A DNA stretch of 64,000 nucleotides, from positions 496,001 to 560,000 of the forward strand of contig NC_014640.1 in NCBI RefSeq assembly GCF_000165835.1, read 5' to 3'. This document shows, one piece after another, positions 1 through 8,903 of the stretch. Under the pieces are notes generated by a model. It saw only the letters and a program-made list of their open reading frames with translations, was not told the origin of the DNA and did not search any database. The DNA is from Achromobacter xylosoxidans A8 (GTDB lineage: Bacteria; Pseudomonadota; Gammaproteobacteria; Burkholderiales; Burkholderiaceae_B). Each line of letters begins with the position of its first letter. The stretch's first letter is position 1. The position numbers and the translations under genes were made by a program.

Positions 1-10
1 TCCACTTTGG

Positions 11-1021
11 TCAGGCGATCTGGATGTTGGCGTCGCGGATGATCTTGGCCCAGCGGTCCACCTCGGATTTCAGGTAGGCGCCGAACTCCGCGGGGCCGCG
101 CGGCTGCGGCACGAAGCCCAGCTGCAGCAGCGCCTGCTTAATGGCGGGTTGCGAGACCTGCCGCACGATGGCGTCGCCGATGCGTTGCACCAGTTCGGGC
201 GGCGTGCCCGCCGGCGCCAACACGCCGGTGAAGTTCTCGACGATCAGGTCGGGCAGGCCGGCCTCCTTCACGGTGGGCACGTCGGGCAGATCGGCGCCGC
301 GTTCGCGGGTAGTGATGGCAAGCGCCCGCAAGGAACCGTTCTTCACGTGCGCCAGCGATTCCGGATAGTTGGAGAACACCACGTCCAGGTGGCCGCCTAT
401 CAGGTCGGTGAGGGACGGTGCGCCACCCTTGTAGGGGATGTGCATCATCGGCACGCCGGTGAGCTTCTGGTAGAGCGCCAGCGTCAGGTGCGGCGGCGTG
501 CCGTTGCCGCTGGACCCCGCCGACAGCGACTTCGAGCGGGCCGCCTTCGCCAGGTCGGCCATGCTCTTGATGTCGCTCTTGGCGTTGACCACCACCATGA
601 TGGGCGAGGACGCCAGTCCCGCCAGCGGCGTCAGGTCGCGGGTCAGGTCGTAGCCCGCCTTGCCGGCAAAGAGCGTGGCGTTGGCCGCGTGCGATAGCGT
701 GATCGCCAGCCAGGTGTAGCCGTCGGGAGCCGCGTGCGAGACGTGGGCCGCGCCGATGTTGGCGCTGCCGCCAGGCTTGTTTTCCACCACCACGTTCCAG
801 CGCTCGGCGTCGCTCAGGGCCTTGCCGACCTGGCGCGCGGCCACGTCGGTCAGGCCGCCGGGCGGGAAAGGCACCACATAGTTGATCGGCCGTTCCGGCC
901 AGGCCTTCTGCGCCAGGGCGCGCTGCCACGGCGCCAGGGCACAGAGGCCGGCGGCGCCCAGGGCGGCGAGCAGGCGCCGGCGTTGCGCGGCGTCGGGATG
1001 GTAATCGTGTTCGCTGTTCAT
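11..1021 (-). CDS. Bug-family (TctC) periplasmic solute-binding protein
   Basis: Predicted 336-residue periplasmic receptor of the Bug/TctC family, which binds small carboxylates for tripartite tricarboxylate transporters. The N-terminus has a double arginine (QRRRLLAALGAAG) followed by a hydrophobic stretch ending ALAQKAWPERP, so export may be by Tat. The mature part begins with the family signature WPERPINYVVPFPPGG (about residues 33-48) and carries the NKPGGSANIGA loop. The ATG at 1021 was chosen because it gives an intact signal peptide; open frame upstream is not protein-like. It is the last gene after the two UxaA subunits on the same strand, so it probably imports their substrate. No membrane subunits are adjacent, as is common for Bug genes in this group. 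Confidence 0.9.
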   Translation of the reverse strand: MNSEHDYHPDAAQRRRLLAALGAAGLCALAPWQRALAQKAWPERPINYVVPFPPGGLTDVAARQVGKALSDAERWNVVVENKPGGSANIGAAHVSHAAPDGYTWLAITLSHAANATLFAGKAGYDLTRDLTPLAGLASSPIMVVVNAKSDIKSMADLAKAARSKSLSAGSSGNGTPPHLTLALYQKLTGVPMMHIPYKGGAPSLTDLIGGHLDVVFSNYPESLAHVKNGSLRALAITTRERGADLPDVPTVKEAGLPDLIVENFTGVLAPAGTPPELVQRIGDAIVRQVSQPAIKQALLQLGFVPQPRGPAEFGAYLKSEVDRWAKIIRDANIQIA

Positions 1022-1143
1022 CTGTCTTCCTCCTTGGGTGGCGCCCGGGTAGGAATGCAACCGCCTGTGCTGCCGTGGCGGAATGCCGCCCGGGTTTGCT
1101 GGTGTTGTTTTGAGACGATGCTGCGGGGATGCTGGGCGGCAGG

Positions 1144-1179
1144 ACGGCGCGTCCGCAATCCTGCTTGCGGACGCGCCGT
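1144..1179. other. perfect 15-bp hairpin between the lyase and Bug genes
   Basis: Positions 1144-1158 and 1165-1179 are exact inverted repeats with a six-base loop. No U-tract follows on either strand, so this is not a standard intrinsic terminator. It lies in the 179-bp gap between the UxaA large subunit (stop at 1201) and the Bug gene (start at 1021). It could protect the upstream mRNA or partly uncouple expression of the two genes. Confidence 0.5.
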
Positions 1180-1200
1180 TGCCAGGGACGACAGGCGCGA

Positions 1201-2376
1201 TTAAGCGCTTTCGAAGATGCGGGTCAGGACGAATTCGCGGTGGCCCAGCGCTTCGGCCGCGGTCCAGCGGCCGTTGGCGGTGGCCAGCATGCATTCCAGC
1301 AACTTGTCGCCGGCCTGGTTCAGGTCGATTTCGCGTTGCAGCAGGCCGCTGGTGTCCACGTCTATGTGCTCGGACATGGTGCGCACCGTGCGCGGATTGG
1401 CGCAGATCTTGATGACCGGCAGGATGGGGTTGCCGATGACGTTGCCCTGGCCGGTGGGGAAGAAATGCACCGCGTAGCCCGAGGCCGCGCACAGGGTCAC
1501 CATTTCGGCGGCGGCGGAGGACGAGTCCATGAACCACAGGCCGGGGCCGTCGGGGATCTCGGCCTTGTCGATCACGCCGTCCACGCGGCATTGCTTGCCG
1601 ATCTTCTGGATATTGCCCAGGGCCTTTTCCTCGATGGTGGTCAGCCCGCCCGCGATATTGCCCTTGGTGGGCTGGGATTCCGACAGGTCGCTGGTCTTCC
1701 AGCGGTCGATCATGGCCTGGTAGCGGTTGAACATGAACATGAAGCGTTCGCGCACCGCGTCGTTGGCGCAGCGCTCAGCCACGATGTGTTCGCCGCCCGT
1801 CAGCTCCGAGGTTTCGCCGAAGACCAGTGTGGAGCCCAGCCCGTAGAGCTTGTCGAAGGCGTTGCCCACGGTGGGGTTGGCGCCACAGCCGGAGGTAGTG
1901 TCGGATTCGCCGCATTTGGTCGACACCCACAGGTCGGCGATGGGGCACTCGCTGCGCGTGAGCGCCGTGGCGTAGTGCACGAATTCCTTGGCGCAGCGCG
2001 AGGCGCGCATGATGGTGTCATGGTCGCCGTGCAGTTCGATGCTGAAGCCCATGACCGGCTTGCCGGTGGCGGCGATGCCGTCCACCACGCGCTTGGTCCA
2101 GCCTTCCTCGATGCCGATCACCACCACCGCCGCGACGTTGGGATTGCAGCCGGTGCCGATCAGGGTGCGGAAATGCAGTTCCAGGTCCTCGCCGAACTGC
2201 AGCCGGCCATAGGGATGAGGCAGGGCCAGCGTGCCCTTGATGTTGTTGGCCACGGCTTCGGCCGCGGCGTTGGAGATGTCGTCCACAGGCAGGACGATGA
2301 CGTGGTTGCGGACGCCGACGCGGCCGTTGTCGCGGCGGTAGCCCTGGAAGGTGGTCGAAGCGTTGATGATGGACAT
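1201..2376 (-). CDS. UxaA-family lyase/dehydratase, large subunit
   Basis: A 391-residue protein of the D-galactarate dehydratase/altronate hydrolase (UxaA) C-terminal family. Visible family motifs are GTGCNPN, the segment [18 protein letters not shown], and a conserved IELHGDHDT stretch. Conserved cysteines in this family bind an iron centre. The family removes water from sugar acids or, in SuyB, sulfite from sulfolactate. Here the large domain is separate from the SAF domain, which is encoded just upstream 27 bp away, whereas E. coli UxaA is one fused chain of about 500 residues. The substrate cannot be read from sequence. A divergent GntR regulator and a Bug protein complete the locus. Confidence 0.85.
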   Translation of the reverse strand: MSIINASTTFQGYRRDNGRVGVRNHVIVLPVDDISNAAAEAVANNIKGTLALPHPYGRLQFGEDLELHFRTLIGTGCNPNVAAVVVIGIEEGWTKRVVDGIAATGKPVMGFSIELHGDHDTIMRASRCAKEFVHYATALTRSECPIADLWVSTKCGESDTTSGCGANPTVGNAFDKLYGLGSTLVFGETSELTGGEHIVAERCANDAVRERFMFMFNRYQAMIDRWKTSDLSESQPTKGNIAGGLTTIEEKALGNIQKIGKQCRVDGVIDKAEIPDGPGLWFMDSSSAAAEMVTLCAASGYAVHFFPTGQGNVIGNPILPVIKICANPRTVRTMSEHIDVDTSGLLQREIDLNQAGDKLLECMLATANGRWTAAEALGHREFVLTRIFESA

Positions 2377-2403
2377 GGTGGATTCCTGTGCGGGGTGGAG
2401 GGC

Positions 2404-2685
2404 TTACCAGCGCTTGGTCTTGATGTTGTGCACATGGGCGTGCTGGCCGGCCTGGATGGGCTCCACCACGCGGCCGATGTCGACGCCGTACTTGAAGACG
2501 GTGTCGCCCACGGCCATGTCCTTCATTGCCACCTTGTGGCCGATGGGGATGTCCTGCGAGGCGCGCACGTGGATGATCTTGTCTTCATCCATGATCCAGG
2601 CGTTGAGTTCCGTTCCGGCGGTGACTCCTTCCACCACGGCGACCGCCACCGTGTCCTTGGCATCGTGCAATACGGCGTGAATCAT
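2404..2685 (-). CDS. UxaA-family lyase, small (SAF-domain) subunit
   Basis: A 93-residue protein matching the N-terminal SAF domain of altronate/galactarate dehydratases and the SuyA subunit of sulfolactate sulfo-lyase. Characteristic segments are AVVEGVTAGTELNAW, RASQDIPIGHKVAMKD and GDTVFKYGVDIGR. Start chosen at 2685 because AGAGGAAG lies at ideal spacing upstream and the homology begins at MIHAVLHD; a frame open to 2727 adds only unlike sequence. It is the first gene of the operon and probably forms the enzyme with the next gene. Confidence 0.85.
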   Translation of the reverse strand: MIHAVLHDAKDTVAVAVVEGVTAGTELNAWIMDEDKIIHVRASQDIPIGHKVAMKDMAVGDTVFKYGVDIGRVVEPIQAGQHAHVHNIKTKRW

Positions 2686-2773
2686 TTGTCTTCCTCTTTT
2701 GGGCTGGGAGCGCAGGGCGCGGATCACTACGGCCAGGAAATCTTAGGACCCGGCTTCGCTCATGTCAACTAAA

Positions 2774-2785
2774 TCATATATATGA
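2774..2785. promoter_or_regulatory. 12-bp palindrome in the divergent gntR / uxaA-like promoter region
   Basis: TCATATATATGA is a perfect palindrome in the 168-bp gap between the small lyase subunit and the GntR gene. The pattern of short AT-rich dyads fits GntR-family operators, and its location suits autoregulation and control of the lyase operon. The function is inferred from position and symmetry only. Confidence 0.45.
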
Positions 2786-2853
2786 ATTGTATGGCTTGAG
2801 CAGGTTCCGTCCCCGCCGCTACACTGTGGGCTCCTGATTGATGCGATGCACCC

Positions 2854-3609
2854 ATGAATACCAGCCTGTCCTCGACTGTGCCTTTGGGCAGTCCCTTGTA
2901 CGCGCAGGTCAAGCAGGCCGTGCTGGCCGCGCTGGCGCAGGGCGAATGGAAGCAGGGCGAGGCGATCCCGCCCGAGAAGCTGCTGGCGGAACGCTTCGGC
3001 GTATCCATCGGCACCTTGCGCAAGGCCATCGACGAATTGGCGGCCGAGAACATCCTGGTGCGCCATCAAGGCCGCGGCACCTACGTGGCCGTGCATACGC
3101 GCAATCACCATTTCTTCAAGTTCTTCCGCATCGTGCGCCAGGATGGCGACAAGTCCTATCCCGCGACCGAGCTGCTGCGCTTTCGCCGAGTGCGCGCGTC
3201 GGCCATCGCGCGCGAGAAGCTGAACCTGGCGGCCGGCGCCATGGTGTTCGAATTCCTCAATGTGCTGTCGCTCAATGGCGACGTGGTGATGATGGACGAG
3301 ATCTGCCTGCCGGAGTCATGCTTTCCGGGCATGGCCGAGGAGCACCTGCGCGACCGCGCCAGCACGCTTTACGCGCTGTACCAGGACGTCTTCGGCGTGA
3401 ATGTGATTGCGACCGACGAGCGGCTGCGCACCTGCGTGGCCGAACGCGCGCAGGCGCGGGCGCTGGGCGTGGCCGAAGGCAGCCCTCTGCTGGAGATCCG
3501 CCGCGTGGCGTTTTCCTACAAGCGGCAGGCGGTGGAATGGCGCATATCGCGGGTCAACACCGAGCGCTATGAGTACCTGGGCCAGGAGCCCTGGGAGGCT
3601 GGCGCCTGA
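2854..3609 (+). CDS. GntR-family regulator, HutC/UTRA subfamily
   Basis: A 251-residue transcription factor. The winged helix-turn-helix spans about residues 15-80 (Q-GEAIPPEKLLAERFGVS, then RKAIDELAAENILVRHQGRGTYV). A UTRA-type effector domain follows, with LLRFRRV and LEIRRVAFSY. UTRA domains usually sense a small metabolite, often a sugar acid or a pathway intermediate. It is divergent from the UxaA-like genes and probably represses them until their substrate is present. Confidence 0.88.
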   Translation: MNTSLSSTVPLGSPLYAQVKQAVLAALAQGEWKQGEAIPPEKLLAERFGVSIGTLRKAIDELAAENILVRHQGRGTYVAVHTRNHHFFKFFRIVRQDGDKSYPATELLRFRRVRASAIAREKLNLAAGAMVFEFLNVLSLNGDVVMMDEICLPESCFPGMAEEHLRDRASTLYALYQDVFGVNVIATDERLRTCVAERAQARALGVAEGSPLLEIRRVAFSYKRQAVEWRISRVNTERYEYLGQEPWEAGA

Positions 3610-3767
3610 AGGTCCGGCGCATGCGGCCGGCTGACCGGCGATGCCGCCCGCCATTGCGGCGCGCTTGAGCAGTGCTAGAATTCCTGCCGCAGTACCAAAT
3701 TTTTCGGCGCCGATTTGCCTGATCCGCTTGCGGGCGCCTTCCAATAAATCCAGCTAAAGAGGTCCGT

Positions 3768-5027
3768 ATGACCACTCCTGCCCAGAATTTGGCCGGTGAT
3801 TCGGCCAGCGGGTTCATACCCGCACCCGTCACGACTTCCGATGCCGTTGATCCCGGTTCGGTCGGCCTCGTCGCTCCCACCTTCATCCGTTTCGATGAGC
3901 CGCTGCCTTTGCAGAGCGGCCAGTCGCTGGCCGCCTACGAACTGGCGGTCGAGACCTATGGCACGCTCAACGCCCAGCGCAGCAACGCGGTCCTGATCTG
4001 CCATGCGTTGAACGCCTCGCACCACGTAGCCGGCCAGGCGGCCGACAACCCCAGCGATGTGGGCTGGTGGGACAACATGGTGGGTCCCGGCAAGCCGGTG
4101 GACACCAACATCTACTTCGTGATCGGGGTCAATAACCTGGGCTCCTGCTTCGGCTCTACCGGCCCGGCCAGCATCAACCCGGAAAGCGGCAAGCCCTGGG
4201 GCGCCGCCTTCCCGGTGCTGACCGTGGAGGACTGGGTGCGGGCGCAGGCCAGGGTTGCCGACCATTTTGGCGTCGACCGTTTCGCGGCGGTGATGGGCGG
4301 ATCGCTGGGCGGCATGCAGGCGCTCAGCTGGGCCATCACGCTGCCGGACCGCGTGGCCAATTGCGTGGTCATCGCCAGCACGCCGCGCCTGTCGGCGCAG
4401 AACATCGGCTTTAACGAGGTGGCGCGCCGCGCCATCATCACCGATCCGGATTTCCACGGCGGCGACTATTACGCGCAGGACACCGTGCCGCGCCGCGGCC
4501 TGTCGGTGGCGCGCATGCTCGGCCACATCACCTATCTGTCCGACGACGACATGGCCGAGAAATTCGGCCGCGCCCAGCGCGCCCCGGCCGAGAATGGCGC
4601 CTACCACTACGGCTACGACGTCGAGTTCGAGGTGGAGTCGTACCTGCGCTACCAGGGCGAGAAGTTCACCCGCTATTTCGACGCCAATACCTATCTGCTG
4701 ATCACGCGCGCGCTGGACTACTTCGATCCCGCGCGCACCACCGGCGGCGACCTGGCCCGCGCACTGGCGCCGGCCAAGGCCGATTTCCTGCTGGTGTCGT
4801 TTTCGACCGACTGGCGCTTCCCGCCGGAACGCTCGCGCGAAATCGTGCGCGCGCTGCTGAAGAACGCCAGTCCGGTGACCTACGCCGAGATCGACGCGCC
4901 GCATGGCCATGATGCCTTCCTGCTGGAAGACGCCCGCTACCATGCCGTGGTTCGCGGCTATTACGAACGCATCGCGCGCGAGCTCGGCCTCGGCGATGCC
5001 GCCCAGACCGAAGGACGCGCCGCATGA
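3768..5027 (+). CDS. metX: homoserine O-acyltransferase MetX
   Basis: A 419-residue alpha/beta-hydrolase-fold enzyme that acylates L-homoserine in methionine synthesis. The nucleophile serine is in [15 protein letters not shown]. The catalytic Asp ([13 protein letters not shown]) and His ([10 protein letters not shown]) motifs are near the C-terminus. An N-terminal extension of about 40 residues precedes the [10 protein letters not shown] start of homology. A good ribosome-binding site (AAAGAGGT) precedes the ATG. Many proteobacterial MetX proteins use succinyl-CoA instead of acetyl-CoA; I cannot decide the acyl donor here. The stop codon overlaps metW by four bases. Confidence 0.95.
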   Translation: MTTPAQNLAGDSASGFIPAPVTTSDAVDPGSVGLVAPTFIRFDEPLPLQSGQSLAAYELAVETYGTLNAQRSNAVLICHALNASHHVAGQAADNPSDVGWWDNMVGPGKPVDTNIYFVIGVNNLGSCFGSTGPASINPESGKPWGAAFPVLTVEDWVRAQARVADHFGVDRFAAVMGGSLGGMQALSWAITLPDRVANCVVIASTPRLSAQNIGFNEVARRAIITDPDFHGGDYYAQDTVPRRGLSVARMLGHITYLSDDDMAEKFGRAQRAPAENGAYHYGYDVEFEVESYLRYQGEKFTRYFDANTYLLITRALDYFDPARTTGGDLARALAPAKADFLLVSFSTDWRFPPERSREIVRALLKNASPVTYAEIDAPHGHDAFLLEDARYHAVVRGYYERIARELGLGDAAQTEGRAA

Positions 5028-5638
5028 CGCCCGTGACTCCCCGCCCCGCGCTCAACGTCCTGCGGCCCGACCTGGCGCGCATCGCCAGCTGGATCGAGCC
5101 CGGCAGCCGTGTCCTGGACCTGGGCTGCGGCGACGGCGCGCTGCTGGCGCATCTGCGCGATCACCGCCAGGTGCGGGGCGCCGGCGTGGAACTGGACGAC
5201 AACTGCGTCATCGCCTGCGTGCGGCGCGGCGTCGAAGTGATCCAGCAGAACCTGGAAGACGGGCTGGCGCTGTTCGACGACAAGCAGTTCGACACCGTGG
5301 TGTTGTCGCAGACCCTGCAGTCCATGCACCGCACCGAGCACATCCTGCGCGAAATGGCGCGGGTGGCGCGCTTCGGCGTGGTGTCGTTCCCCAACTTCGG
5401 CTACTGGCCGCACGGCTGGGCCATCCTGCGCGGCCGCATGCCGGTGACGGGCCAGATGCCCTACCAGTGGTACAACACGCCGAACATCCACCTGTGCACG
5501 CTGCGCGACTTCGAGCAATTGGCCGGCGAGGTGCGCCTGAGCATTCTTGAACGCGCCACCTTCAACGAAGGGCGCGAGGTGAAATTGCTGCCCAGCTGGC
5601 GCAGCACCTTGGCGGTGTACCGTTTCGCGTCGCCCTGA
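5024..5638 (+). CDS. metW: methionine biosynthesis protein MetW
   Basis: A 204-residue methyltransferase-like protein typical of MetW. The AdoMet-binding motif [15 protein letters not shown] lies around residues 27-41, and [17 protein letters not shown] is a MetW hallmark. MetW forms a functional pair with MetX in several proteobacteria and is needed for its full activity. The ATGA overlap with metX indicates translational coupling. Confidence 0.93.
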   Translation: MTPVTPRPALNVLRPDLARIASWIEPGSRVLDLGCGDGALLAHLRDHRQVRGAGVELDDNCVIACVRRGVEVIQQNLEDGLALFDDKQFDTVVLSQTLQSMHRTEHILREMARVARFGVVSFPNFGYWPHGWAILRGRMPVTGQMPYQWYNTPNIHLCTLRDFEQLAGEVRLSILERATFNEGREVKLLPSWRSTLAVYRFASP

Positions 5639-5728
5639 CATTCCGACACGCATCCTGCCTGCAGCGCGGGCGCAGAGGCCCTAAAATGCCGCAAGCCCGC
5701 GGCCGCTAGCGGCGCGCGGGCGCGTTTC

Positions 5729-5742
5729 AGGAGATCGTCATT
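5729..5742 (+). promoter_or_regulatory. Shine-Dalgarno AGGAG placed before an ATT codon (ampG start)
   Basis: AGGAG at 5729-5733 is followed, after six bases, by ATT at 5740-5742 in the ampG frame. The frame is closed by TAG at 5707-5709, and there is no ATG, GTG or TTG between that stop and GTG 5776. Starting at the ATT gives 12 residues before the first hydrophobic segment, like E. coli AmpG. This site therefore decides the start. Confidence 0.65.
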
Positions 5743-6990
5743 ACCGCTGTATCCAACGTCTACACCAGCCCCCGCGTGGCCCCCTTGCTGGTCCTGGGCT
5801 TTGCCAGCGGATTGCCGTTGGCCCTGACCAGCGGCACCTTGCAGGCCTGGGCCACGGTGGAAAACGTGCCGCTGCAGCAAATCGGTTTCCTGACCCTGGT
5901 GGGCAGCGCCTATACCCTCAAGTTCCTGTGGGCCCCGCTGGTGGACCGCTATGCGCCGCCCCTGCTGGGCCGGCGCCGCGGCTGGATGCTGCTGACCCAG
6001 TTGCTGCTGGCCGTGGCCATCATGGCGATGGGCGCCTTGTCGCCGTCGTCGACGCTGCAGACCCTGGCCCTGCTGGCTGTGCTGGTGGCCTTTCTGTCGG
6101 CCACGCAGGACATCGCTTTCGACGCCTATTGCACCGACGTGCTGCGCAAGGATGAGCGCGGCGCTGGCGCAGCCATCAAAGTCATGGGCTACCGGCTGGC
6201 CATGATCGTGTCGGGCGGGCTGGCGCTGATCCTCGCGGACCAGTGGATAGGCTGGGGCAACACCTATGTGCTGATGGGCGGCCTGATGCTGCTGTGCGCG
6301 CTGGCGACGTTCTGGGCGCCCGAGCCCGAGCACGTCGCCCGCCCGCCGCGCACGCTGCGCGAGGCCGTGGGCGAGCCGCTGCGCGAGTTCTTCACGCGGC
6401 GCGGGGCGCTGGCGGTGCTGCTGCTGATCGTGCTGTACAAGCTGGGCGACGCCTTCGCCGGGGCGCTGTCCACCACCTTCCTGATCCGCGGCGCGGGCTT
6501 CACGCCGACGGAAGTGGGCACGGTGAACAAGGTGCTGGGCCTGGCCGCCACCATCATCGGCGCGCTGGCAGGCGGATCGCTGATGTCGCGCTGGGGGCTG
6601 TATCGCTCGCTGATGGCCTTCGGCCTTTTGCAGGCGGTATCGAACCTGGCGTACTGGCTGATTGCCGTCAGCCCCAAGAACCTCTGGCTGATGGCCGCGG
6701 GAGTGGGTATCGAGAACCTCTGCGGCGGACTCGGCACGGCGTCCTTCGTCGGCCTGCTGATGGCGCTGTGCCGCCAGCAGTTTTCGGCGACCCAGTTCGC
6801 GCTGCTGTCGGCGTTGTCCGCCGTGGGCCGCACCTATCTGGCGGGGCCGCTCACGCCGCCGCTGGTCGAGGCGATGGGCTGGCCAGGCTTCTTCCTGCTG
6901 ACCGTGGTCATCGCGCTGCCCGGCCTGGTGCTGCTGCATCTGCTGCGTGGCACGATAGAAACCATGGAAAAGCAGGGCGAGGAAGCGTAG
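5740..6990 (+). CDS. ampG: AmpG-like muropeptide permease (probable ATT start)
   Basis: A polytopic inner-membrane major-facilitator protein of 416 residues if it starts at ATT 5740, or 404 from GTG 5776. The first helix region, LLVLGFASGLPLALTSGT, is almost the same as in E. coli AmpG. It is followed by the MFS A-motif region DRYAPPLLGRRRGWML and a DIAFDAYCTDVL helix. AmpG brings anhydromuropeptides from peptidoglycan turnover into the cytoplasm for recycling. In Bordetella pertussis inefficient AmpG function is linked to release of tracheal cytotoxin, so a weak start codon would be of interest. A bidirectional terminator follows the gene. Confidence 0.88.
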   Translation: MTAVSNVYTSPRVAPLLVLGFASGLPLALTSGTLQAWATVENVPLQQIGFLTLVGSAYTLKFLWAPLVDRYAPPLLGRRRGWMLLTQLLLAVAIMAMGALSPSSTLQTLALLAVLVAFLSATQDIAFDAYCTDVLRKDERGAGAAIKVMGYRLAMIVSGGLALILADQWIGWGNTYVLMGGLMLLCALATFWAPEPEHVARPPRTLREAVGEPLREFFTRRGALAVLLLIVLYKLGDAFAGALSTTFLIRGAGFTPTEVGTVNKVLGLAATIIGALAGGSLMSRWGLYRSLMAFGLLQAVSNLAYWLIAVSPKNLWLMAAGVGIENLCGGLGTASFVGLLMALCRQQFSATQFALLSALSAVGRTYLAGPLTPPLVEAMGWPGFFLLTVVIALPGLVLLHLLRGTIETMEKQGEEA

Positions 6991-7015
6991 GGGCAAGCAC
7001 AAGAGCCCCGCAAGC

Positions 7016-7047
7016 AAAAAAAACGGCGCCGAGGCGCCGTTTTTTTT
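7016..7047. terminator. bidirectional intrinsic terminator between ampG and the Usp gene
   Basis: A seven-bp GC stem (7024-7030 with 7033-7039) is flanked by eight A on the left and eight T on the right, so it serves both convergent genes. Confidence 0.92.
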
Positions 7048-7061
7048 ATGCCCTGACCGGG

Positions 7062-7931
7062 TTACTCCTCGCCGAGCAGGCGGACGATCAGCACGTCGCT
7101 GGGCAGGGATTCCAGTAGCCGTTCGGCCACGCTGCCGATGGCGGTGCGCAGGATGCCGGTGCGGCCGTGGGTGCCGGTCACGACCAGGTCGGAACGGTGA
7201 TTGAACGAATACTCCGACAGCACGGTTTCCGGCTGGCCGCATTCGAGCACCACCTTGGGGGCGGCAACCTGGGCCAGTTCGGGCGTTTCGGCGATGAACT
7301 CCTGGGCGCTCTGTTCGGCGGCGTGATAGAAGCTGCGCGTGATGGCATCTTCCGGCGCTTTCTTGCCCTGGAAGGGGATGTCATAGGAGTGGAACAGCGT
7401 CAGATCCGCATTCGGCACCAGTTGCAGCGCGGCGCGCAAGGCCTGGCGCGAACCGGCGGAGAAGTCGGTGGCGACCAGCACGTCGCGGTAGGGGCGGCGC
7501 GGACGGGTCTTGACCACCAGCACCGGTTGGCGCGCCTGGCGGGCCAGCTTTTCGACCGTGGTGCCCAACAGCAGGCGGCCCAGCGTTTCATCGCGGGCGG
7601 TGCCGGTGACGATCAGCGAGCAGCCGTAGCTGTCGGCGGTTTCCATGATGCGGACCAGCGGATCGCCGCTGACGACCACCACTTCGGTCGGCACGTCGGC
7701 CGCCGCCAGGTCTTCGGCCAGCTCGCGCTCGGCCAGCGCCTTGTGGTCCGTCGACAGGCGCCGCCATACCGGCGTGGTCAGGCGGGCCGGCGTGGCATGG
7801 GATTCCATGACATGCAGGACGATGAGCTTGGTGCCTAGTTCCTTGGCCAGTTGCAGGGCGCGGTCCAGGGCGCGGTCGCCGCGCGCGCTCAGGTCGGTCG
7901 CCAACAGGATGGGGCCAGTTTGCTGTGTCAT
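7062..7931 (-). CDS. tandem-domain universal stress protein
   Basis: A 289-residue cytoplasmic protein with two UspA domains (about 1-145 and 150-289). The first begins PILLATDLSARGDRALDRAL and the second DVLVATDFSAGSRQALRAAL. Each has a C-terminal nucleotide-binding loop: TGTARDETLGRLLLGTTVEK in the first and TGTHGRTGILRTAIGSVAER in the second. Such proteins bind ATP or other ligands and aid survival under stress. The gene stands alone and converges on ampG. Confidence 0.9.
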   Translation of the reverse strand: MTQQTGPILLATDLSARGDRALDRALQLAKELGTKLIVLHVMESHATPARLTTPVWRRLSTDHKALAERELAEDLAAADVPTEVVVVSGDPLVRIMETADSYGCSLIVTGTARDETLGRLLLGTTVEKLARQARQPVLVVKTRPRRPYRDVLVATDFSAGSRQALRAALQLVPNADLTLFHSYDIPFQGKKAPEDAITRSFYHAAEQSAQEFIAETPELAQVAAPKVVLECGQPETVLSEYSFNHRSDLVVTGTHGRTGILRTAIGSVAERLLESLPSDVLIVRLLGEE

Positions 7932-8153
7932 ACGTTCTCTCCCGGTTGTGGCCAGATCGCCGACTCCCGCATGCGCGCGTTCCAGCCGTTCCGCCCTAAC
8001 GGGCTATATCCCCATTGTCCCGCGGCCTCGCGGATGGGGACTTGATAGATATCAACGCAAAGTCGAGGGTAAGGGATGGCGCGGATGCAGGCAATGGCCG
8101 CCGCGGCGTGCCGGCTTAATACAATGGGGGCCAGTCCAACTTTCCCGCGCCCC

Positions 8154-8792
8154 ATGTTCCCGGATCTGTCGCCCACCCTGCTGCACACGCTGTACCTCGT
8201 CGCCATCGTGGCGGAAGCGATGACCGCAGCGCTTTCCGCCGGCCGCCGCGACATGGACTGGATGGGCGTCTGCATCATCGCCTGCGTGACGGCGCTGGGC
8301 GGGGGCTCGCTGCGCGATGTGCTGCTGGGGCACTACCCCCTGACCTGGGTGGTCCACCCGGAATACCTGTGGATGACGGCGGGCGCGGCGATCATCACCG
8401 CCTTGATCGCGCCGGTCATGCGGCGCCTGCGCAGCGTGTTCCTGCTGGCCGACGCGCTGGGCCTGGTGGCGTTCACGGTCATCGGCTGCCAGGTGGCGCA
8501 GGTGATGCAGCTGCCGGTCACCGTGGTGCTGATCAGCGGCATGATCACCGGCTGCGCCGGCGGGGTGCTGCGCGACGTGCTGTGCAACGAGGTGCCGCTG
8601 CTGTTCCGCAAGGAACTCTATGCCAGCGTGTCCTTCGTGACCGGCGGCCTGTACCTGGGTTCGCAGGCGCTGGGCCTGTCCGCCAATGCCGCGGTGCCGA
8701 TTGCGCTGGCCGCGGGCTTGGCGGTGCGCCTGCTGGCCCTGCGCTTCAATTGGCAGATGCCGAAGTTCGTATATCGGGACGACTGGGACTGA
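8154..8792 (+). CDS. YicG/TRIC-type membrane protein (UPF0126)
   Basis: A 212-residue inner-membrane protein with about seven hydrophobic segments and an internal duplication. GGGSLRDVLLG in the first half and AGGVLRDVLCNEVPLLF in the second are the paired glycine-rich motifs of the prokaryotic trimeric intracellular cation channel/UPF0126 family. The ATG at 8154 leaves a short polar leader before the first helix. An in-frame ATG at 8124 is possible but adds a Pro-rich leader. The role is probably ion conduction; the physiological substrate is unknown. Confidence 0.82.
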   Translation: MFPDLSPTLLHTLYLVAIVAEAMTAALSAGRRDMDWMGVCIIACVTALGGGSLRDVLLGHYPLTWVVHPEYLWMTAGAAIITALIAPVMRRLRSVFLLADALGLVAFTVIGCQVAQVMQLPVTVVLISGMITGCAGGVLRDVLCNEVPLLFRKELYASVSFVTGGLYLGSQALGLSANAAVPIALAAGLAVRLLALRFNWQMPKFVYRDDWD

Positions 8793-8903
8793 CAGCCGGG
8801 GCGGCATGGCGCTCTGCAACAATTTTCTTATTTATGTTTCAAGAAATTTCTAGTATCTTCACAATGTCTCATACCATGCATTGCGCAGTACAAGGGGAGC
8901 CGA

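Noticed and set aside
11..1591. Extended N-terminal version of the first Bug protein
   Set aside because: The frame stays open to 1591, but the extension is Arg/Pro-rich with no homology and would bury the signal peptide.
3610..3767. SAM-type riboswitch before metX
   Set aside because: No recognisable SAM-I or SAM-II core; only an ordinary leader with a ribosome-binding site.
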